Assembly (NCBI GenBank): GCA_012271025.1 | Contig: JAAXHF010000099.1 | Span: 1-14,738, forward strand | Reading direction: 5' to 3' | Origin: Deltaproteobacteria bacterium | GTDB lineage: Bacteria; Desulfobacterota_B; Binatia; Bin18 | DNA length: 14,738 bases | In this document: piece after piece, positions 1 through 7,722 of the stretch | Position numbering within the stretch: position 1 is the stretch's first letter | Layout: every line of letters starts with the position of its first letter | Notes under the pieces: generated by a model | The model's input: only the letters and a program-made list of their open reading frames with translations | Database searches by the model: none | Told to the model about the DNA's origin: nothing | Translations under genes and position numbers: made by a program

Positions 1-1658
1 AACGAGTACAGCAGCAGATACTGGGCTACCAGATCACGTGAGCTGGGGACGACTTCCATCTCGGGCCGGTCCTCGTTCATGACCCGATTCATGCGTTTGA
101 TGTATTCGGCCAGCGACAGTGAGCCGCCAACCTGCGGGTCTTGCTCGACTATGGTCTGGAGACGGTCGAGCTGATCCAGCAACTGGGGGTCTTTGAGGCG
201 GTCCGGTTGCTGGCCCTCAATCGCCACATAGATGGGCACGGTGCCCTGAAATTTGTCGCGTAAGATGGTGTCGCCGACGCGCAATTCGTGGTGCGCGTCA
301 AACATGCGGATGACCGACGCATCGACCATAATGCGCTGGGTGCCGAACAGGCACAGCCCGACGACGAGCGCGGTCGGGACCCACACCACCGACGGACGCC
401 GAGCCACGCTCCGCCCCAGGCGTGACAGCAGGCTGGCCGCCCAGCCGGTGGCGGTCAGGTCGCCGCTGCGGCGCATCTGCTGACGCAGGCCGCGGCTGAC
501 GGTCGGCGGCAGCAGACTCAGCATGGCCGGCAGCAGGGTCAGTGAGAAGATCATGGCGGCCAGGATGCCGACCCCGGTAAAGACGCCAAAATGGCGCACC
601 GGGACCATGGCCGCAGTCAGAAAGGATAAGAAGCCGGCGGCGGTGGTCAGGGAGGTCAAAACGACGGGCTGCCACATCTCGCGCATGGCGGCGAGCACGG
701 CGTCGGACGAGGACGTGTCCGGGTGTTCCAACAGTTCGTCGTAATAGCGGCTCAGAATATGAATGCCGTCGGCGACCCCGATCGCCATCAGCACGACCGG
801 CATCATTGAGGTGACGAAGAACATCGGGAAGCCGGCGGCGGCCATGATGCCCAGGGTCCAGATCACCGCGACGACAACGACGGCCAGGGGCAGCAGGACG
901 CCGCGCAGGCTGCGATAGGTGCAGTACAGGGTGGTGACAATCACCACCAGGATCAGGGGCAGGAAGGTCTGCAAGTCGCGCTGACCCTCCCGTTCAAAGT
1001 TGACCTCAAGCGCGCCGCGACCGGCCACGTGGAAGGATTCAGGCACACCGGCCGCTTTTTTTTCCTGAACCATGTCGCGGATCGTGGTATACACCGCTAT
1101 CCGTTGGGCCGAGCTTTCCTGCGTGCCCTCCCCCGGTTCCATCTTGGCCATAATCAGCAGGCCGGTGCCGTCCTGTGACACGACCCAATTGACGAACATG
1201 CTGTTGGCGAACAGACTGCGTTTGAGGCTGTCCAGAGCGGGTGGGGTGTTGGGTACGGCTTCCATGAACGGATCGACGTTCATGCCGTCAACCGTGCCGG
1301 TGATGTTGTCCATGGTGGCGATGCTGGCCACATCCTCGTCGCGGATCGCCTTGATGCCCGGCAGCAGGGCAATTTTTTCCGAGAACTCTTTGACAATGCC
1401 CAGCGTGCGCGGGTTGAAGACGCCGTTCTCGTCGGGGTTGTCGTTGAAGACGCCGACCATGATGAGATCGCGTATGCCGAAGCGTTCCTCGACCATCTTG
1501 TTATAGCTGATGACCGGGTCGTTGGCCGGGAAATTTGCCTCGACATCGCCCTCAAAGCGCAGGCTTTGCAGGGGCAGAACGGCCAGAACTGTACTGGCCA
1601 GGGCCAGTACGATGACCAGCCATCGAAAGCGGATGATCCACCGAAAAAATGACTCCAT
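1..1658 (-). CDS. RND/MMPL-superfamily exporter, 5' part (runs off the left edge)
   Basis: Read on the minus strand from ATG at 1658, with AAGGA 5-6 nt upstream; 552 codons are visible and the 3' end is outside the window. The protein is an inner-membrane, proton-driven transporter of the RND superfamily, MMPL/HAE3-like branch. Visible architecture: TM1 at about residues 11-30, a periplasmic domain at about 31-230, then a TM bundle (about 232-249, 253-275, 280-305, 335-352, 357-385), another TM at about 422-440, and the start of the second periplasmic domain. The family motif GVADGIHILSRY sits at 294-305 and carries the membrane Asp (D297) expected for proton relay. The first half of a two-fold repeated RND protein is thus complete. 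Members of this branch export lipids, hopanoids or hydrophobic compounds; the substrate cannot be read here. Divergent from the DUF1330 gene. Codons 200-201 lie in a run of eight A (T on the plus strand), a potential slippage site. Confidence 0.93.
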   Translation of the reverse strand, partial: MESFFRWIIRFRWLVIVLALASTVLAVLPLQSLRFEGDVEANFPANDPVISYNKMVEERFGIRDLIMVGVFNDNPDENGVFNPRTLGIVKEFSEKIALLPGIKAIRDEDVASIATMDNITGTVDGMNVDPFMEAVPNTPPALDSLKRSLFANSMFVNWVVSQDGTGLLIMAKMEPGEGTQESSAQRIAVYTTIRDMVQEKKAAGVPESFHVAGRGALEVNFEREGQRDLQTFLPLILVVIVTTLYCTYRSLRGVLLPLAVVVVAVIWTLGIMAAAGFPMFFVTSMMPVVLMAIGVADGIHILSRYYDELLEHPDTSSSDAVLAAMREMWQPVVLTSLTTAAGFLSFLTAAMVPVRHFGVFTGVGILAAMIFSLTLLPAMLSLLPPTVSRGLRQQMRRSGDLTATGWAASLLSRLGRSVARRPSVVWVPTALVVGLCLFGTQRIMVDASVIRMFDAHHELRVGDTILRDKFQGTVPIYVAIEGQQPDRLKDPQLLDQLDRLQTIVEQDPQVGGSLSLAEYIKRMNRVMNEDRPEMEVVPSSRDLVAQYLLLYS

Positions 1659-1827
1659 GTTTTCCTTCTTTGCAGGTTTGGGCGGCGGACAGAATCGTGT
1701 CTTGTCCCGGTCTTCTTATGCAAGCCTCCTTATCTAGTGGACAAGAGGGAGCTGCGTCAAGGACAGGCTGCGATTGTTGTGATACAAACTGGAGCAGACC
1801 ACAGCAAAGACAAGGAAGGAGACGCGT

Positions 1828-2127
1828 ATGCCAGCCTATCTCATTGGTCGAGTGGAGGTACGAGACCCAGCGTGGGTGGAAGAGTACGGTCCCAAGGTCC
1901 AGGCCCTGGTCCAGAAGCACGGCGGGCGCTACCTGGTGCGTGGCGGCGAGATGGATGTGGTGGAGGGGACAACGCCGCCGTCGAGCGTGATGGTCGTGAT
2001 TGAGTTCCCGTCCATGGAGCAGGCGCGGGCGTGGTACCACGACCCCGACTACGCCCCGCTTATCACCTTGCGCCAGAGTGGCTCTGATGCCGAGCTTATT
2101 TTGGCTGACGGGCTGTCGGACTCCTGA
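1828..2127 (+). CDS. DUF1330 family protein
   Basis: A 99-residue protein with the DUF1330 (dimeric alpha/beta barrel, ferredoxin-like) pattern: N-terminal strand AYLIGRVEVRDPAWVEEY, central GGRYLVRGG, then VVIEFPSMEQARAWYHDPDY and a C-terminal Leu/Ala-rich strand. This full length is normal for the family. Biochemical function of DUF1330 is not established; the fold is shared with monooxygenase-type and stress-related small dimers. The ATG at 1828 is preceded by a strong AAGGAGA with about 6-7 nt spacing, which rules out the longer overlapping frames. Single-gene unit, divergent from the RND exporter and convergent with the LLM oxidoreductase; a hairpin at 2138-2165 follows the stop codon. 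Confidence 0.9.
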   Translation: MPAYLIGRVEVRDPAWVEEYGPKVQALVQKHGGRYLVRGGEMDVVEGTTPPSSVMVVIEFPSMEQARAWYHDPDYAPLITLRQSGSDAELILADGLSDS

Positions 2128-2137
2128 GGCGGCCCAC

Positions 2138-2165
2138 GAGCGGGCGTCGGGGACGATGCCCGCTC
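2138..2165. terminator. Hairpin between convergent genes, probable bidirectional terminator
   Basis: A perfect 8-bp inverted repeat, GAGCGGGC (2138-2145) and GCCCGCTC (2158-2165), encloses a 12-nt loop that can itself pair GTC with GAC. It lies in the 56-nt gap between the stop codons of two converging genes, where a shared terminator is expected. Neither strand has a clear T-tract after the stem, so intrinsic termination is inferred from position and GC-rich stem only. Confidence 0.5.
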
Positions 2166-2183
2166 ATCCAGACTGCAATCGGG

Positions 2184-3041
2184 CTACAATACCTGACTGG
2201 CCAGGGAGTCGAGGTCTCCAAGCATTTCCTCGGTCTCGAAGGCGTTGATCCAGAGCGTGACCCGGTTCGCTCCACCCCGCTCAAGTGCTGCCAATTCCTC
2301 GCCCTTGCGCCACTGGCCGGGGCCGCCGAATACGGTGATGTCCACCGTGTCCATATCGCGTCCGACCGCCTCGCAGGCGCGTTTCAATTTTTCCATGCCG
2401 TCATGAAAGGCCGCCATATCGGCGATCAGCGGGATCCAGCCGTCGCCCCATTCGGCGACGCGACGATAGACGTAGGGTGAGCCGATGCCGCCGACGAGCA
2501 CTGGCGGACCCGACTGCCGGGCGGGTTTGGGATAACAATACACCGGTGAAAACTCGGCATATTTGCCGCGATACTCCGCCTCGTCGTCCTGCCACAGCGA
2601 ACGCATGGCGGCGATGAAGTCTTTGGTCTGGCCCCAACGGTGGTCGAAGTTTCCGCCCAGGACTTCGCATTCGGCCCGGTTCCAGCCGGCGCCGATCCCC
2701 AGCAGAAAGCGGCCGCGCGTGGCCTCGTCCAGACTGGCGATCTGCTGGGCGGAGATCAGGGGATGCCGCTCCGGTACCAGGTAGACTCCGGTGCCCAGTT
2801 TCAGCCTGGTGGTGACCGCCCCGGCACGGGCCAGGACAATCAGCGGGTCGGGAATGCGGGTCAGAAACGTGAGGGAGCTGCCGTCGGGAGGAGTGCCGGG
2901 ATAGGTTTGCTCGCTGCCCACCGGCACGATCGGATGGTCGGGAACCCAGTAGGACTCAAAACCGAGTTCTTCGGCACGCTTGGCAATGATCGCGGGATCG
3001 GCGGCCGCGGACGGGATAACAGAGAACACGCCAATATCCAT
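2184..3041 (-). CDS. LLM-class (luciferase-like) oxidoreductase, probably F420-dependent
   Basis: A 285-residue flavin/F420-type TIM-barrel enzyme of the bacterial luciferase-like family, close to the group often called probable F420-dependent oxidoreductase (Rv2161c-like). Diagnostic stretches: MDIGVFSVIPS at the N-terminus, AEELGFESYWVPDHP, TRLKLGTGVYLVPERHPL, GRFLLGIGAGWNRAE, and GPPVLVGGIGSPYVYRRVAEWGDG. The order and length fit the family. Cofactor (F420 versus FMN) and substrate cannot be decided. The start at 3041 is chosen over an in-frame upstream ATG at 3119 because AGGAG lies about 7-8 nt before it and homologues begin with the first beta-strand (DIGVF). Divergent from the amidohydrolase gene across a 145-nt gap. 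Confidence 0.92.
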   Translation of the reverse strand: MDIGVFSVIPSAAADPAIIAKRAEELGFESYWVPDHPIVPVGSEQTYPGTPPDGSSLTFLTRIPDPLIVLARAGAVTTRLKLGTGVYLVPERHPLISAQQIASLDEATRGRFLLGIGAGWNRAECEVLGGNFDHRWGQTKDFIAAMRSLWQDDEAEYRGKYAEFSPVYCYPKPARQSGPPVLVGGIGSPYVYRRVAEWGDGWIPLIADMAAFHDGMEKLKRACEAVGRDMDTVDITVFGGPGQWRKGEELAALERGGANRVTLWINAFETEEMLGDLDSLASQVL

Positions 3042-3186
3042 GAGCCATCTCCTGTGTGTACAATATCGTGGCAACCTCCTAGCATTGTCTGTGAACGAAG
3101 GAAAGGCCGGGATGGGCATGTCCTCGACCCGGTGTGGCGGTGAGAGCCGCCCGATACGTCAACCAGTCGCAAAAGGAAGCCGGTGT

Positions 3187-4914
3187 ATGTCGCGATTTCG
3201 ACATTGTCTTTTGAGTGTCCTAATGTTGCCGCTTGTGTTCGGGCATGGCCAGCCGGCGCTGGCTGACGGAGAGCTGGCCGATACCGTCCTGCGCAACGGG
3301 CAGGTGTATACCGTCAATGACCGTCTGCCCTGGGCTCAGGCGGTGGCGGTACGAGACGGCGTCATTGTTGCGGTCGGGGACGACGAGGCAGTCGCGCCCT
3401 ATCTGGGACCGACGACCCGGGTGCTTGATCTGGATGGGAAGTTTGTCATGCCTGGTCTTCACGATGCCCATCTGCACATGCAGTTGGTCGTTGACTTGCA
3501 GGAGAACCTCAGACTCGATGCCTATCAGCCGTGGGACAGGATAGAAGAGGCGATTGCCGAGTATGCCCGGGCTCACCCGGACAGAGCCTGGATCTACGGC
3601 GCCAGCCTGCCGTGGCTGTCCGACGTGATCGGCGATTTCGACGATGTGCCGGCTCATAGATCGGTCTTGGACCGGATTGTGCCTGATCGCCCGGTGGCAA
3701 TCAGGGATATTGGCGGACACGCTATGCTGGTCAATTCAAAAGCTCTGGAGATGGCGGGTATTCACGCCGATACCCCCGATCCGACCGGCGGCATGATCGA
3801 ACGGGACGCCAACGGACAGGCGACCGGAGTCCTGCGGGAGCTGGCGATCCATGTCGTGACCGAGTCGATGGACGGGCTGTCTGTCGAGCAGTATGAGGCC
3901 GGGTTGCCGCAGGCGGTCGCTCAACTGAATGCGGTTGGAATCACGTCGGTGCACGAGGTCTGGACCCACACCACAGCCCTTCAGGCCTTGAAACGTCTGG
4001 ATGAGGCGAACAGGCTCAGCCTGCGGGTCACGGCCGCCATCACCCATCCGGCTGATTTTGTGACTCCCTCGGCCAAGGACGCCGCGCGGCAAACCATACA
4101 CAAGCGCGAGCGCTATCGGGGCAAACGGCTCAAGCCTGACTACGTGAAATTCATCCTCGACGGCGCGGTCAACCGCACCGCAGCAATGCTTGAGCCGTAC
4201 CAAGGCACTGACTTCCGGGGCCACACGCGCGACCCCATAGATGTCGTGATGGCCGAGGTCAGCCGGCTGCACGGCCTGGGGCTTGGCAGCGTCTTGCACG
4301 CGGTCGGAGATCGGGCGGTGCGTATCGCCCTGGATGCGGTCGAGCAGGCGATTGCCAGCCACGGACCAAACGGTGTCCGTCATGCCATCGCCCATACCGT
4401 CTTCGTCAATCCTGAGGATCGGGATCGCTTTGCAAGGCTGGGCGTCATTGCCGAATTTTCTCCCTACTTCTGGTGGCCGAATGCAGTCATCGACTCCTAT
4501 CGTGTCGAGGTCGGCGAGCAGCGCCTGGCCTGGGTGTGGGCGATCAAGGATATGGTTGACCGGGGCGTCAGCGTCGCTGCGGGCAGCGACTGGCCGGTCG
4601 TGTACAGCCCCAATCCCTTTCCCGCCATTGAGGCCATGGTGACGCGGCGCGAACCCGGCGGCGGCTCTGTGAGCTTTCGCCCCGAACAGGCGATCACGCT
4701 GGAGCAGGCGTTGAAGATTTTTACCTTGGGCGGCGCTTTTGCGTTGTACCAGGAGGATGTCACCGGTTCCATTGAGGTCGGTAAATACGCCGATCTGGTC
4801 GTCCTGGACCGTCATCTCTTCAGCATTCCGATTACCGAGGTCGGGACAGTGCGTGTTTTGCAGACCTGGCTTGAGGGCGAGCTGATTTTCGACCGGACAA
4901 GCGGGGCTGGCTGA
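3187..4914 (+). CDS. Exported YtcJ-like amidohydrolase (amidohydrolase family 3)
   Basis: A 575-residue metal-dependent hydrolase of the amidohydrolase superfamily, YtcJ-like/family 3. Residues 1-26 form a Sec signal peptide (basic MSRFRH, hydrophobic core, A-L-A cleavage site before D27; no lipobox), so the enzyme should act outside the cytoplasm. The family composite fold is visible: an N-terminal beta-sandwich (ADTVLRNGQVYTV), the first metal motif HDAHLHM (H95, H97), K321 in YVKFILDGAV (candidate carboxylated lysine), H371 in HAVGDRAV, H399/H403 in RHAIAHT, D468 in AAGSDWPVVYSPNP, and a C-terminal sandwich strand GKYADLVVLDRHLF. Substrate is unknown; family members hydrolyse amides, hydantoin-like rings or dipeptides. 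The ATG at 3187 has AAGGA 9 nt upstream and begins the signal peptide; an open frame continues upstream to 2980 but overlaps the LLM gene and has no RBS. A long antisense frame over 3736-4977 is a composition shadow. Confidence 0.93.
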   Translation: MSRFRHCLLSVLMLPLVFGHGQPALADGELADTVLRNGQVYTVNDRLPWAQAVAVRDGVIVAVGDDEAVAPYLGPTTRVLDLDGKFVMPGLHDAHLHMQLVVDLQENLRLDAYQPWDRIEEAIAEYARAHPDRAWIYGASLPWLSDVIGDFDDVPAHRSVLDRIVPDRPVAIRDIGGHAMLVNSKALEMAGIHADTPDPTGGMIERDANGQATGVLRELAIHVVTESMDGLSVEQYEAGLPQAVAQLNAVGITSVHEVWTHTTALQALKRLDEANRLSLRVTAAITHPADFVTPSAKDAARQTIHKRERYRGKRLKPDYVKFILDGAVNRTAAMLEPYQGTDFRGHTRDPIDVVMAEVSRLHGLGLGSVLHAVGDRAVRIALDAVEQAIASHGPNGVRHAIAHTVFVNPEDRDRFARLGVIAEFSPYFWWPNAVIDSYRVEVGEQRLAWVWAIKDMVDRGVSVAAGSDWPVVYSPNPFPAIEAMVTRREPGGGSVSFRPEQAITLEQALKIFTLGGAFALYQEDVTGSIEVGKYADLVVLDRHLFSIPITEVGTVRVLQTWLEGELIFDRTSGAG

Positions 4915-4991
4915 CAGCGGCAACTTCTCCTTGACTTCTCGGACAAGTTGTTGCAATGCCTTGCACATATTCTTCAAAGGGGGACAGGCCT

Positions 4992-5366
4992 ATGTTCATG
5001 AAGGAGTATGGGGAGCAGACCTATGCGTTGTTGCGCATCATTGCCGGGTTTTTGTTCTTTTTTCATGGTACCCAAAAGCTGTTCGGCTTTCCGCCACCGG
5101 TGCCGGAGGCGCCGGCCTTTGTCATTTATGGGGCGGGCATCATTGAACTGGTCGGCGGGATTCTGGTCATGATCGGTTTCTACACGCGCTGGGCGGCCTT
5201 TGTGTGCAGCGGCCTGATGGCGGTCGCCTACTGGATGGCACACGGCTTTCAAGCCTTGCTTCCTATCGCCAATCAGGGCGAGCTGGCCGCTCTGTACTGC
5301 TTTGTGTTTTTGTGTATTTCGGCCCGGGGCGCCGGCATGTGGGCTGTGGATGCGGCTGATGCCTAG
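4992..5366 (+). CDS. DoxX family integral membrane protein
   Basis: A 124-residue protein with four predicted TM helices and the DoxX pattern: LLRIIAGFLFFFHGTQKLFG at the first helix, then GIIELVGGILVMIGFYTRWAA in helix 2 and GELAALYCFVFLCISARG in the last helix. DoxX-like proteins are small inner-membrane proteins of the quinol-oxidase subunit/thiosulfate-oxidation or redox-stress type; most have no defined activity. Length is typical. The start at 4992 is preceded by GGGGGA at 7-8 nt spacing; an in-frame ATG 36 nt upstream lacks an RBS and would add a polar extension before the first helix. The gene follows the amidohydrolase by 77 nt in the same direction and could be co-transcribed. Confidence 0.9.
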   Translation: MFMKEYGEQTYALLRIIAGFLFFFHGTQKLFGFPPPVPEAPAFVIYGAGIIELVGGILVMIGFYTRWAAFVCSGLMAVAYWMAHGFQALLPIANQGELAALYCFVFLCISARGAGMWAVDAADA

Positions 5367-5416
5367 CGCGTTTCAGGTTAGGCTGTAGCCCTGCCGGACG
5401 CGATCCAGCATCCCTG

Positions 5417-5493
5417 CTTCGACTTCGCTCCGCTCAGCACGACCGGGAGGCCGTTGGGCCTGAGCGTCAGGCGCAGCGCGCCTGAAGTCGAAG
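5417..5493. repeat. Branched palindromic intergenic element
   Basis: Almost half of the 195-nt gap before the MaoC pair is one folded element. An outer 10-bp stem, CTTCGACTTC (5417-5426) with GAAGTCGAAG (5484-5493), encloses two further arms: CGCTCAG (5431-5437) with CTGAGCG (5460-5466), and AGGCGC (5469-5474) with GCGCCT (5478-5483) around a 3-nt loop. The first arm contains an alternative AGGCC/GGCCT hairpin (5448-5452/5457-5461). Together these make a three-way junction. The sequence CTTCGACT..GCTCAGCACGA resembles dispersed intergenic repeats known in many environmental bacterial genomes; that likeness is from memory and unverified. Only one copy occurs in this window, so 'repeat' is inferred from structure. 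Confidence 0.6.
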
Positions 5494-5561
5494 AGCGACA
5501 CAGCAGCGTTATTTGCTCTAGTTGAGATGGCCTAGCGAGCTGAGGAGGAGACAAGACAATC

Positions 5562-6089
5562 ATGGCTGAGTTTGCATTTTCCGCCTATGTCAAGGTTGGT
5601 GAGAACCGCTACCGCGAGCGCTATGGCCTGGATTTTGAGGACTTCGAGGTCGGTCAGGTGTTTCAGCACCGGCCGGGGATTACCATCTCTCAGCAGGACA
5701 ATGTGGAAGAGACGGTCGATACCCTCAATCAGGCCATGCTGCACTTTGACGCCAACTATGCGGCCCAGACCGAGTGGAAAAAGCCGCTCGGGGTGAGCAC
5801 CCTGACGTTGCAGCGGCTGATAGGGCTGACGTGGAAGACGTTCAATAAAAAGAATCGGATCTGTAGCTGGGCGGAGATCAAGATGACCGCCCCCGTGTTT
5901 GGCGGTGATACGCTGTACGCCGAGAGCGAAGTCACACACAAAGCCGCTGCCGCAGACGACGCGGACTGTGGACAGCTGACGGTTGTGACGCGCGGCGTCA
6001 ACCAGGCTGGGAGGGTCGTGTGTGCCATGGAGTACGCCCTGCTGGTGTATAAGCGCGACCGCATTCCGTTTGACACGGCCGGCTACTGA
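5562..6089 (+). CDS. MaoC-like single-hotdog hydratase, first of a tandem pair
   Basis: A 175-residue hotdog-fold protein of the MaoC/enoyl-CoA hydratase 2 group. Visible: YGLDFEDFEVGQVFQHRPG leading into the fold, the long central helix with GVSTLTLQRLIGLTW, then GGDTLYAESEV and an N-Q-x-G-R-x-V strand (VNQAGRVV). At the catalytic loop it has N56-x4-H61 (LNQAMLHFD) instead of the D-x-N-P-x-H of classical R-hydratases; as remembered, mesaconyl-CoA hydratase-type double-hotdog enzymes have a similar N...HF arrangement in one half. The likely reaction is reversible hydration of a 2-enoyl-CoA, possibly branched or dicarboxylic. GAGGAGGAG precedes the ATG at an 11-nt spacing. The next gene is a paralogue 18 nt downstream; both proteins share a FEDF.xGQxFxHRPG block and end in AGY. 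Confidence 0.9.
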   Translation: MAEFAFSAYVKVGENRYRERYGLDFEDFEVGQVFQHRPGITISQQDNVEETVDTLNQAMLHFDANYAAQTEWKKPLGVSTLTLQRLIGLTWKTFNKKNRICSWAEIKMTAPVFGGDTLYAESEVTHKAAAADDADCGQLTVVTRGVNQAGRVVCAMEYALLVYKRDRIPFDTAGY

Positions 6090-6107
6090 TTACCAGAGAT
6101 AGGCGCC

Positions 6108-6629
6108 ATGACGACATTTTACTCACACCGAAAAGTGGCCGACCACACCTACATCGAAGTGGCCGGGATCGAGTTTGAGGACTTTGCCGAGGGGCAGACC
6201 TTTGAACATCGGCCGGGCCGCACCTTCACCGCTGAAGAGAGCCGGCTGCACGCCATCCGCTCGCTCGATCTGTCCATGCGCAATGTGGACGCAGTCTATA
6301 ACGAGAAGGTCTATGGCGGGCAGGAAATCATCGGCGAGTCTTTCCTGATCAGCGTGCTGACGGCACTGACGACCAAGACCTTTGGCAAGGTGGTGGCCAA
6401 TCTGGGCTGGACCAACATGCAGTTTCCGGTGCCGGTTCACGCCGGCGATACGATCTACGCCGAGTCCGAGATCCTCGGCAAACGGGAATCCGCCTCCCGC
6501 CCCGGCCAGGGCATTCTGTCGGTGAAGACGCGAGCCCTGAACCAGCGCGGCGAGGAGGTGTGTTCGTTCGAACGACGGATTCTGCTGTATAAGCGCGGCC
6601 AGGGGCCGTATGAAGAGGCCGGCTATTAA
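6108..6629 (+). CDS. MaoC-like single-hotdog protein, second of a tandem pair
   Basis: A 173-residue paralogue of the preceding gene: IEFEDFAEGQTFEHRPGR, central helix SFLISVLTALTTKTFG, VVANLGWTNMQFPVPVHAGD, then GDTIYAESEI and ALNQRGEEVCSFE. Its catalytic loop reads D54-L-S-M-R-N59: the Asp position is kept but the His of MaoC hydratases is Asn, the reverse of the first protein. The VANLG..PV..GDT block recalls the N-terminal half of mesaconyl-CoA hydratase-type double hotdogs (from memory). The two proteins therefore probably form a heterodimer equivalent to one double-hotdog chain. Same operon, 18 nt after the upstream stop, weak RBS. The TAA stop overlaps the stop of the convergent lyase gene in the tetranucleotide TTAA (6626-6629). 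Confidence 0.9.
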   Translation: MTTFYSHRKVADHTYIEVAGIEFEDFAEGQTFEHRPGRTFTAEESRLHAIRSLDLSMRNVDAVYNEKVYGGQEIIGESFLISVLTALTTKTFGKVVANLGWTNMQFPVPVHAGDTIYAESEILGKRESASRPGQGILSVKTRALNQRGEEVCSFERRILLYKRGQGPYEEAGY

Positions 6630-7573
6630 GCCGCAGTAACGCTGTGGCTGACCTTGGTAAAATACGTCATATCAGGATTGGTCATCGACTCGCCGACCTT
6701 GGAGTCGAGCCGCCGCTCAACCGCCTGGGTGGCCCAACGGCCTATTTCGACAATTTTGTCCAGATCGACGCCGGTTTCAATGCCCAGACCGTTCAGCATG
6801 TAGATCAGCTCTTCGGACGACAGGTTGCCGCTGGCCCCAGGCGCATTCGGGCAGCCGCCCAGGCCGCCACAGGCACTCTCCAGGACGCTCACGCCCATCT
6901 CCAGAGCCGCATAACAGTTGGCCAGCGCCATCCCGCAGGTGTTGTGAAAATGGGCGGTCAGGACGGAGACCGGAACCCCTTCATCTATACACGCCTGGAT
7001 GATGGCCTGAATCGACTTTGGCGTCCCGACTCCGATGCTGTCCCCGAGCCCGATCTCATAACAGCCCATGTGGTAAAAACGGGCAACGAGCTTCCCAACC
7101 GTGTGGGGATCAACCGCACCCTCATACGGACACCCGGCCACACACGAGACCGCCCCCCGCAGCCCGATGCCGTGTTCCTTTGCCGCTGCCGCAACCGGCT
7201 CAAAGCGGGCGAAACTCTCTTCGATTGTGCAGTTGATATTGGCCCGGCTGAAGGCTTCGGTGGCGCTGCCGAAAATCGTGATATACCTGGCCTTGGCCTT
7301 GAGAGCGTCCTGAAAGCCGCGCATATTGGGAACCAGAACACTGTATTCAACTCCGGGTTTCTGCCTGATCTGAGCCGCAACCTGATCGGTCAGCTGCATG
7401 GCCGGGATCACCCGGGGGCTGACAAACTCGCCGATTTCAATCGAAGGAAATCCGGCATCGGTCAGACGGTCGATCAGCTCGACCCGGAACTCGACAGGGA
7501 TGAGATGTTTGAAGCCTTCCAGCCCGTCGCGGGCGGTGAGGTCAACAATTTTGACTGTGTTCGGCAGTGCCAT
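6626..7573 (-). CDS. HMG-CoA lyase-like enzyme (HMGL-like TIM barrel)
   Basis: A 315-residue member of the HMGL/DRE-TIM metallolyase family, close to hydroxymethylglutaryl-CoA lyase, which cleaves HMG-CoA into acetyl-CoA and acetoacetate. Active-site positions line up: R15-D16 in LTARDGLEG, FVSPRVIPAM (50-59), GCPYEG (147-152), GLGDSIGVGTP (175-185), metal-binding HFH (H208, H210), the loop Cys C241 in GGLGGCP and N250 in GASGN. The C241-N250 and H208-C241 spacings match those I recall for human HMG-CoA lyase (C266/N275, H233). HFHNTCG replaces the usual H.HDT.G, so a related CoA substrate is possible. AAGGAG lies about 8 nt before the ATG. Convergent with the MaoC pair; together they suggest hydration and retro-aldol cleavage of a branched acyl-CoA (leucine or mevalonate-like degradation), an inference from context. 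Confidence 0.92.
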   Translation of the reverse strand: MALPNTVKIVDLTARDGLEGFKHLIPVEFRVELIDRLTDAGFPSIEIGEFVSPRVIPAMQLTDQVAAQIRQKPGVEYSVLVPNMRGFQDALKAKARYITIFGSATEAFSRANINCTIEESFARFEPVAAAAKEHGIGLRGAVSCVAGCPYEGAVDPHTVGKLVARFYHMGCYEIGLGDSIGVGTPKSIQAIIQACIDEGVPVSVLTAHFHNTCGMALANCYAALEMGVSVLESACGGLGGCPNAPGASGNLSSEELIYMLNGLGIETGVDLDKIVEIGRWATQAVERRLDSKVGESMTNPDMTYFTKVSHSVTAA

Positions 7574-7601
7574 GGGCGTCGCTCCTTGGAAGAGAATACA
7601 A

Positions 7602-7690
7602 TGAAGGTGAACGCTGCTCTCTGCTTGATGAGATGGTCATCATCGTTCACCTTTGGCCCAGCGAGGCTTATCAAGCCCGCCGGGGGCGCG
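7602..7690 (+). repeat. Palindromic repeat, copy 1 (upstream of the GNAT gene)
   Basis: The first 55 nt (7602-7656) match 8244-8298 with five differences, and the next 34 nt (7657-7690) match more weakly (about 19 of 34). The core is an inverted repeat: AAGGTGAACG (7604-7613) pairs perfectly with CGTTCACCTT (7644-7653), with a partly paired inner stem and a loop ending in GATGAGATGGTC. A second small hairpin, GGCTT (7665-7669) with AAGCC (7673-7677), occupies the right part. The copy lies about 30 nt upstream of the start of the lyase gene (read leftward) and upstream of GNAT (read rightward), so it could be part of either 5' leader. Confidence 0.85.
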
Positions 7691-7722
7691 CAAGCAGTCC
7701 GCGCGCCGCAGGAGGAAGACCC

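Noticed and set aside
4921..4950. CAACTT/AAGTTG hairpin after the amidohydrolase as a terminator, and TTGACT at 4931 as a doxX promoter
   Set aside because: Only a 6-bp AT-rich stem with an 18-nt loop and no T-tract; no -10 box at suitable spacing from TTGACT.
3736..4977. A 413-codon open frame on the minus strand
   Set aside because: It is antisense to the well-supported amidohydrolase, has no domain pattern, and arises from high-GC codon bias.
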